A stretch of DNA of 64,000 nt. It comes from Usnea hakonensis (Eukaryota; Ascomycota; Lecanoromycetes; Lecanorales; Parmeliaceae). Both the position numbers and the translations under genes were made by a program. The stretch covers positions 54,055 to 118,054 of the forward strand of contig BLJB01000383.1 in NCBI GenBank assembly GCA_013423325.1. The letters run 5' to 3'. Shown one piece after another: positions 57,335-64,000 of the stretch; the first letter of the stretch is position 1, and each line of letters opens with the position of its first letter. Under the pieces are notes generated by a model that did no database searches, was not told the DNA's origin, and saw nothing but the letters and a program-made list of their open reading frames with translations.

Positions 57335-58755
57335 ATCATGTAGTTTGCATGATCTGGTTGTCAACGATTGTTAGACGGTGAAGAGTCTTTCTTCGTGGTT
57401 AGTAGATCAAATTTGATGGCGACAAGAACTTCGGATGAGATCCCAAGGCAATTCAGACGCACATTGGGTGCCGGAGATTACCAGTAAAAACGGGGCAAAT
57501 AAGAGCCGGCATATCTAGGTCCTCGGAAAATACGGCTGCGCCATGACTGACGGCAGGATTGAAGGTCAGTAAGCTCATCGGAATATTTCACATCAATGGA
57601 ATAAGTGTGTAAACACTCTTACACATTCATTTGATCGACTCCACATGTGTCTACAAAGCACCACAATGCAATGCTCTGTCCACACGTAAAGTCATGAGAC
57701 TTCTTGAGTACTTGATTCTCCTCTTTTTTGATGTTGATGCATGTTGAGGTAACCCTGCTTGTACTAATCATGCACAGAACGGCTGGGGCAACTCCATTTC
57801 ATCAAATGACCCGCGTAACTCATCAGCTGAGGCCATCGACGGATCATGGCAATGCGCTCCAGAATTTGCATCTCATCTTAACCTTGTACTTATCAGGCTG
57901 TGACAGCAAGAAACCCAACGACTGGTGTTTCAGCCAATGCGACCGGGTTGGGTCTTCTGCCACGTTCCAGAGTCACAGGACACCATTGTTGTTCGCGGAT
58001 TTAAGCAAGCCTCATGCATAAGAAGAGCACACGTTATGTATTTTTGAGAGGCAGCTGAATCCTTCCTCTAAGGATGATAGGGCGTATGCCATATAGTGGT
58101 GCATATGCAAAGCGATGAGATGTTGCAGAAGATGAAACCAGCGGCAAGGATCAGAGCCTATCAGTCCTCTCCCAACCACCCGAGGATCCCCCGGGGAAAC
58201 CCCAATCTCCAACCCCTATCTTTTTAAACAAAGTGCACCAAAGCTTATCCCCTGGACATGGCAGAATCCACGATTATATTCTTTGAGTAGAAATTAGCAG
58301 ATGCAGATCATGAAACGAGGGGCATGGGCGCCCAACTACGGTGCATACGTTGGGAGGACACAGAGTAGAACGACGCCGCCAGCGAGCCCCTCGACCGAAG
58401 TCTCCACAACCATCCGATCGCTTTCCAATTGCATAAGGCTAACACTTCTACGCCATTGCATATGTTTCCAAACAGTGTCTATGCGGCAAGTGACCGACGT
58501 AAAAACTCAGCCCTCCCAAGCTTCATTTGACAGGAGCCTTGTGCGAAATATATAGCAATTTCGTCTTCTTATTGACCATGGTGTACGGTGTTGTTTGGGG
58601 CTTCCTGTGACTTCATTGGGCACTGTTTGCGCCGCCGCGCAGGTGAATGGCTTGCTTGCAGGAAGCAATGGAGTTTGGAATTGGAAGCTTTGCTTTGCCA
58701 CTTGATCCCAAATCAAAAAGTAAACGAGAGGCCGAGTATGGATGGTGTTCTAAGG
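57335..58755. other. Intergenic DNA
   Basis: 1.4 kb between two minus-strand genes. Frames up to 97 codons (57728-58021, 58301-58555) carry no motif. No repeat or RNA gene seen. Confidence 0.45.
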
Positions 58756-59844
58756 TCACAACCTTCCTCTGCTCTGATAATCCCTGCCATCAGGATCAAT
58801 CTGCACGACTAATTTTCCAAATTGCGTTCCCTTCTTCAAATCCTCGAAAAGCCCCTCGATGCCCTCCAAGTTCTCAATGCCATGCACCACTTGCTGCACC
58901 ACCGGTCTGATCTTTTTCTCACTCACAAAGCGTACCATTTCGCCAAACTCTCTCTGCGAGCCCATCGTGCTCCCCCTGAGGTCGATGTTTCTCATGACCG
59001 CTTGCATAGGCAAGCTAGGTTGACGCAAGCTTGTCATGCCATAACTCACAATGACACCGCCAAGCTTCAACAGCTTCCAGGTAATGCCCACGATATCGCC
59101 ACCTGCGCCGTCAATCACTGCGTCCAGAAACGGTCGGTCCGTAGGCAGCATTTCCCGCAGTGTCTTCGGCCAACCTTTTTCATCTGTATAGATGACCCCA
59201 TTCTTTGCACCGAGACTTCTAGCTCGGTCGATCTTTTCGGGCGAGGAAGACGTCACGAAGACATTACATCCTTTCGCGACTGCAAACAAAAGCACCATCA
59301 GTGCCACCCCACCGCCAATACCCGTCACTAGAATGTTGCGGCCCGGTTCCGCGTTGGCCGACTTGGTCACAAGTGCACGCCAGGCCGTTAGCCCGGTCAG
59401 CGGCAATGCCGCTGCTTCCTCGTTCGAGAGATGGGTTGGCGCCAACTCGACATCATCGGCAGGGACCGCAATCATTTCCTGCAGTGTACCTAGCTTGGTC
59501 GTTGACGTTCCCCCAAGAACGGTATAAGTACCCTCGGGCGCCGTAGGATCATCCCGCCATCCTGTGCCTGGGTTGATGATTACGCGTCGGTAGGCTGCAA
59601 GGCTCTTGGAGCCAGCTGCCGAGTCTTCGTGCGGAAGGACTATAGCACAACCGTCGGAGAGAAGGGGGTTGGTAAAAGAAATGGATGGATACAGGTTTTG
59701 CCGGATGTACAGATCACGGTGATTCAGTGCCGCAGTGACGATTTTGAGAAGGAGTTCGTGCGACTGCGGAACTGGATGAGGAACGTTGTTCAATGTGAGA
59801 GTATGATAGCTATCCGAGGGGGAAATGGTGATGGATTTGGGCAT
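58756..59844 (-). CDS. MDR-superfamily oxidoreductase (zinc-free), 362 aa
   Basis: A single exon from ATG 59844. The N-terminal GroES-like fold is seen in HELLLKIVTAALNHRDLYIRQ. The nucleotide-binding Rossmann fold has GLTAWRALVTKSANAEPGRNILVTGIGGGVA, with its glycine motif, and VFVTSSSPEKIDRARSLGA. The cysteine and histidine ligands of true alcohol dehydrogenases are absent, so this is a zinc-independent quinone-reductase or enoyl-reductase type, probably NADPH-dependent. The substrate cannot be told. It shares a divergent upstream region with the GST-like gene, and both families often act on reactive small molecules; joint regulation is only an idea. The C-terminus after VVQIDPDG is variable. 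Confidence 0.9.
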   Translation of the reverse strand: MPKSITISPSDSYHTLTLNNVPHPVPQSHELLLKIVTAALNHRDLYIRQNLYPSISFTNPLLSDGCAIVLPHEDSAAGSKSLAAYRRVIINPGTGWRDDPTAPEGTYTVLGGTSTTKLGTLQEMIAVPADDVELAPTHLSNEEAAALPLTGLTAWRALVTKSANAEPGRNILVTGIGGGVALMVLLFAVAKGCNVFVTSSSPEKIDRARSLGAKNGVIYTDEKGWPKTLREMLPTDRPFLDAVIDGAGGDIVGITWKLLKLGGVIVSYGMTSLRQPSLPMQAVMRNIDLRGSTMGSQREFGEMVRFVSEKKIRPVVQQVVHGIENLEGIEGLFEDLKKGTQFGKLVVQIDPDGRDYQSRGRL

Positions 59845-60401
59845 GGTGAAGGACTCGCGGCTAACGCGCTTTGGTTGAACGGAGAAGACAGCTGAACCGT
59901 CCTGAAAAGAATGACAGTTTCACAGGCACAGCATGTATCTTACAGTACTCTTGTACAATGAAATGATATCATGTCACACACAAACCCCAGTCCGGGCACA
60001 GGATAAGTTGTCCAATTTCTCAATCTCACTCGACCGCTCTTGAAAGGTACGAATGACCGATTTTACAACACTATCAAAGCCACTATTTTTTGGATTTTGC
60101 TAGATTCACTGCGAAATTGAGCATCAGTAGATCACGAAAGGCTCGTATTTCAAGAGCTGTGCCATTTGGTGGACATGAGACGGGTGCTAGTGGCTTGGCA
60201 ATACTCGGTTTTCGCGGCAAAATGCGGACTCCGAATTCATACCGAGTCACTTTAATGAGTCGCTTCAAGCAGGCTATGTACCTTGTTTACTTTACGAGAA
60301 CCATAATGTAGAATATATATCTCTAAACAGATACGTGTTTCCTCTTTACCTTTTGCTGCTCCAAAGCATCGAACTCCCGTTTTCCTCATCGTAAAAAAAG
60401 A
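59845..60401. promoter_or_regulatory. Divergent promoter region between MDR oxidoreductase and GST-like gene
   Basis: 557 bp upstream of both genes. AT-rich with no site that can be named. Confidence 0.5.
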
Positions 60402-61373
60402 ATGGCTTCCCATCTCAAACCACCCCTCGATATAACGCTCTACCGCAGCTTCCAAGGTTCAGGAATTTACATTTGGTCGCCCTTCGTCACCAAACTCGAA
60501 ACGCGTTTGCGATTCGCTGGACTCGCCTACCGCACCGAACCCGGATCCTTATCCAAGGCTCCAAAGGGCAAGATACCCTACGTCAGCATATCCTCCAAGA
60601 CGGACTCTGGCAGCCAGGCTCCTGTCCTTCTTGCAGATTCCACACTCATTATCGAAAGATTGGTGGAGGATGGCGTATCGGATGACCTCAATGCTAAACT
60701 CTCTCCCACGGAAAAAGCTTTGGATTTGTCAATTCGAGCCCTGCTGGAGGATAAGCTGGCTTTCTATCAGGTGGGTTGTTAATATCCTTTCAATGCTTTA
60801 CTGCACCGCCCCATGTCAGTTAGACTCAATGTAGCATTCGTATCATAAACGTCAGCCATAACATAACATTCAAATAGAGCTACGAACGATGGCACGAGAA
60901 TTATTACACGATGCGAGCAGGTGCCCTCGCAGCCCTGCCGTACCCTGTTCAGCTTGTCGTAGGTTTACTCGCCCATCGCGGAATAATGCAGACCCTTTAC
61001 GGCCAAGGCACCGCACGGTTCTCGGGGGCAGAAATTAGCGCCTTCAGGAGGAACATCTGGGAGAATATCAATGCGTTGCTTGTTGCTTCGAGGGGGAAGA
61101 GGACGAAGACCGACGCGACTTATTGGGTCTTGGGAGGGGAAGGGCCATCTGAGGCAGATGCTACTCTCTACGGCTTCATTGCTTCGGCGATGGTCTGCGA
61201 AGCGTAGGCTCTTTCTTCTTTTGACCATCACTAACCGTATGGCATGAATTTGCTGATGATTTATTGCTAGGGCGCCTGAATCCAACAAGGTTGTAAAAGG
61301 ATTCCCAGCAGTGGTTGACTATGCGCGGAGAATTCATGAACGGTACTTTCCAGATTATACATACTGGGAGTAG
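60402..61373 (+). CDS. GST/metaxin-like (Fax-type) protein, 265 aa
   Basis: Exons 60402-60770, 60878-61203 and 61271-61373 with introns of 107 and 67 bp. The N-terminal thioredoxin-like half reads PLDITLYRSFQGSGIYIWSPFVTKLETRLRF, GKIPYVSI and ADSTLIIERLVEDG. The helical C-terminal half has ALLEDKLAFYQSYERWHENYYTM, GEGPSEADATLYGFIA and FPAVVDYARRIHERYFP. This is the layout of the failed-axon-connections/metaxin-like branch of the GST superfamily, usually lacking classic GST activity. The first half aligns with the family's glutathione site only in fold. The intron joins give AFYQ-SYERWH and CEA-APESNK, both typical of the family. Confidence 0.88.
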
Positions 61374-62040
61374 AGATGCCACAGACTACTGATGGTGCCT
61401 AACATCTCACACACACAGAATCGAAGTTCTAGAAAGGGTAATTGGGCACCGATCCTCTTCCAATGTGTTCTATTATGTAATTGGATATGTATCAATGGTA
61501 CTTTTAGCTTGTCAGTAACGGTCTTCTTAATTCTCAGTCCAGAGGTTTGGGCTCCCTGTTACGGTGGATAGGAGAACAGCAAACAGGTCATGATCCCTAC
61601 GGAGCTAGGACAGGGCTATCTTATTTTGCTGTTATGGCCACGAGAAATACATCACTAATGTATTTGACTCTTGCAGATAGCAACTTAAATGTCTTTTTTT
61701 GGTCTTGACGATTTGACTGTGTTTTGTCCAAGTGAATATCAAAAAACGTTTGTGTCGTCTGGCGCCAAGCCATAATGCCAAGAGAAAGCATGCTTCTAAT
61801 TTATGGCAAGAATAAGCGGTAAGGCTGAAGCTACCCCTGTTCTTAACTCACAAGTAATCTTGCGACTCGACCGCTAAAGCGTCGACCTTGGCTCCGTCGC
61901 CTCTATTCATCTCTCCATCTCTATCTGCAACGTTTCTTCTTCATATCCATTCTCGCATCCTTCTCTATCACCATCTTCCCGCCTCCTTGCAACAAACACC
62001 TTCTCTCACACCCATCGTTTCAAAACAAGGACCCGCGACG
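61374..62040. other. Intergenic DNA
   Basis: 3' flank of the GST-like gene and CT-rich leader (61880-62030) of the next gene. No gene. Confidence 0.5.
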
Positions 62041-62961
62041 ATGCATATCACCCACACCCTTGTCCTCGCCCTCCCCGCCCTCGCAACCGCCCAAAATATC
62101 CAGAAACCGCTCCTAGAACAAGCAGGCGACTGGATCAACTCTCTGCGCGGCTACATCCCCAGCACCGTTCCCGCCGTCCCCGCCGCCGTGAAATCCCCCG
62201 TCACCGCCTCCGCCGCAAAAGTAGCCGCCAAAAAAGTCGTCCCCTTGACCATGGCCAACTACGAAAGCGAGCTGACCCCTTCCCCCAACTCGGCGCAATC
62301 GCCCCAGGAATGGATGGTCTTCATATCCGGCGGGAACAGAACGTGCGGCGGACACTGCGAGCGACTGGAGTGGGAATGGAATCAGACGGCCACCCTGCTC
62401 GCCGCCGACCCCACATCGCCGAACCTCGCTTTTGTGAACTGCGACAAGCAAGGTGTGCTTTGCTCCACATGGATGGCCAAGCCGCCGACGATCTGGCACA
62501 TCCAGCGGCCCGTGGCGCAAGCGGATCAATCGACCCCGGCGAGCACGATCTACATCAACTACTTCAACGTGACGCATTCAACAGCGGGGGACATGGTGGC
62601 GCTGCACACGGGAAAACAATACGAAACGGGCATCTTGTACGATGGGTGGTTCGATCCATTTGACGGGCAGCTCGCGAAGCTGGGCTTGAACAAGGCGGTC
62701 GGGTATGTGCTCTTTGGCATCGGCATGGTGCCGAGCTGGGCGTTTATGATTGTGGTGAGCATGGTGTCCAGGACGATCATGTAAGCTGATACCTCCGTTC
62801 CTTCCTCCCCTAAATCAATGCAGGCACGGAAAGGCTAACGCAGACGAAACAGCTCAAGGCGCAACGGGCCCAACCCCGCCGTCCAGCAACAAGAAGCCCA
62901 GCGAAGGGCCGCCGGCCAACGCAACGCTCCTCTCGGCGGAGCGCCCCCGGCGAACGAATAG
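62041..62961 (+). CDS. Secretory-pathway membrane protein with thioredoxin-like fold, 282 aa
   Basis: Exons 62041-62780 and 62853-62961 with a 72-bp intron. The signal peptide is MHITHTLVLALPALATAQ. After an Ala/Pro/Val-rich linker, the lumenal domain reads EWMVFISGGNRTCGGHCERLEWEWNQTATLL, AFVNCDKQGVLCSTWMAKPPTIWHI and so on. It resembles a thioredoxin fold with CGGHC in place of CxxC, and N-glycosylation sequons (NRT, NQT, NVT). One membrane helix near the C-terminus (VGYVLFGIGMVPSWAFMIVVSMV) is followed by a basic cytosolic tail, ending GGAPPANE. Placement in the ER or Golgi membrane is likely. Whether it has disulfide exchange activity is unknown. Codons are strongly G/C-ending, unlike the flanks. 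Confidence 0.82.
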
Positions 62962-64000
62962 GCGACTTACCAGGCAGAAAAAGAAATGATATAACCGGGT
63001 GGTCTGCAAACTCTGTCAAAAGCCGCTATACGATACCTAGGATACATGTACTCCATATCTCGTCCGGGAAAGGCAGGCCAAATTGCTTATTTGCTTGCAC
63101 ATTACAACTGTTTAGGACAAACTGGGCTGGCGCATTCGATTCCTCACATCCATGTTTCCGTATCCGTTCCCTGCATCCCTTCACCCTCGGCCTCTGATCC
63201 GTTTCCCCCCTTTACTTCTCAATAATGTCCTTGGTATAAAGAAAAATTTCATTGCACGGATATAGGTAGGTAGATAGCTGATAAATAAAAAAAACCCTCA
63301 AAAAACCACTCCCCAGCCCAAAATACACCAATCGAACCACCACAATGTTATATTCTTGCCCTTTCGGTCGCTCTCTCTCTCTCTCATACTCAGATCCTTA
63401 AAACAAACCAAAACAAAATAAGTGAAAAGTAATCAAGGAATCTATCAACACACTTTACCACACCACCCTCTTCCCCCCCCCCCTCCCCCCCCATTCACCC
63501 CTCCTTTCCTTTCCTCTCCTTTCCCTCTCAACCCAGCCCACAAATCAGCTCACAAGCCCAGCCCAGCCCAGGCCCCCCCCCGGCTTATCCACCCCCATTC
63601 CGCCCACCAGCCCGTCCGCCCACCAGCGCCAACGACAATTCAAACGAATTAATTTTACCGGTACTTATCTGCTTGAAGGGAGGATAGAATGGAACAAAAT
63701 AGATATTGAGTGAGTGATAGGATTAGATCGGGTCAGTGGGGGAGCTATAGAGGATATAGGCGAGGCATACCTTCCTTCCTTCCCTCCATACTCCCCAACA
63801 TACCTACGCCCTTACGCCCTGCAAACTTTAGCAAAGGGAGGGAGGGTAGGAGAGGGATGAGATGGATTTATGTCTAATACTTGACGTGGGATGTTCGATA
63901 CTAGGTACATAGAGAGAGGTAGGTAAGTAAGTACGCACGTCCAGCTACACAGAAACATCCATCCACCACCGCCCAACCCCCCCCCCCCCCCCCCCACCCC
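62962..64000. other. Low-complexity intergenic DNA to the window end
   Basis: 63377-63396 is a CT dinucleotide repeat; 63468-63600 is C-rich with CCCAGCCCAG repeats; 63770-63790 has CTTCC repeats; 63976-63996 is a C run at the very end. Plus and minus frames here follow the repeats. No gene. Confidence 0.55.

Noticed and set aside
63422..63652. Proline-rich plus-strand frame
   Set aside because: Pure product of the C-rich repeats, with no other sign of coding.

Overview
The window is 64 kb of nuclear DNA from a filamentous ascomycete (Pezizomycotina). The evidence is the dense layout of genes with short GT-AG introns (mostly 47-110 bp), the branch-site and acceptor style, and typical fungal families: HAK-type potassium transporter, DUF6536 membrane protein, STAND/NLR-like proteins, F-box-like protein and NADH dehydrogenase MWFE subunit. 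A placement near Leotiomycetes is only a guess. No virus, transposon, CRISPR array, tRNA or rRNA was found. Exon joins were worked out by hand from splice sites and reading phase; most finished models give a total coding length divisible by three and keep family motifs across the junctions.

Layout. 0-14 kb: a truncated lipase-like/NB-ARC/TPR STAND gene (-), nuclear ATP synthase subunit c (+), a cysteine-bearing secreted protein (+), a G-rich repeat tract, and a NACHT STAND gene with a strongly basic tail (-). 15-22.4 kb: a high-affinity K+ transporter and a K+/H+ antiporter, head-to-tail on the minus strand. 23.8-25 kb: an F-box-like protein. 25.6-31.7 kb: an accessory stretch with three small RNase III-like genes on the minus strand. 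One carries a one-base frameshift, and all have lost some of the usual metal-binding acids. They sit among tandem repeats, two diverged copies of a low-complexity block and a run of 30 C. 32.5-42 kb: a membrane-anchored HIT protein, a PHD-MYST histone acetyltransferase, complex I subunit MWFE, arylamine N-acetyltransferase and a mitochondrial DUF3429 protein. 42.4-52.1 kb: VPS13, nearly all in one exon. 52.6-54 kb: a 2H phosphoesterase whose 3' end is present in three diverged tandem copies. 54.7-63 kb: a DUF6536 membrane protein, a zinc-free MDR oxidoreductase, a GST/Fax-like protein and a thioredoxin-like secretory-pathway membrane protein. The last kilobase is low-complexity DNA.

How the genes relate. 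Several encode mitochondrial proteins (ATP9, MWFE, DUF3429) or ion homeostasis (K+ uptake beside K+/H+ exchange). The two STAND proteins belong to families linked to non-self recognition and regulated cell death in fungi. The most unusual content is the RNase III-like cluster and the local, transition-rich tandem duplications.
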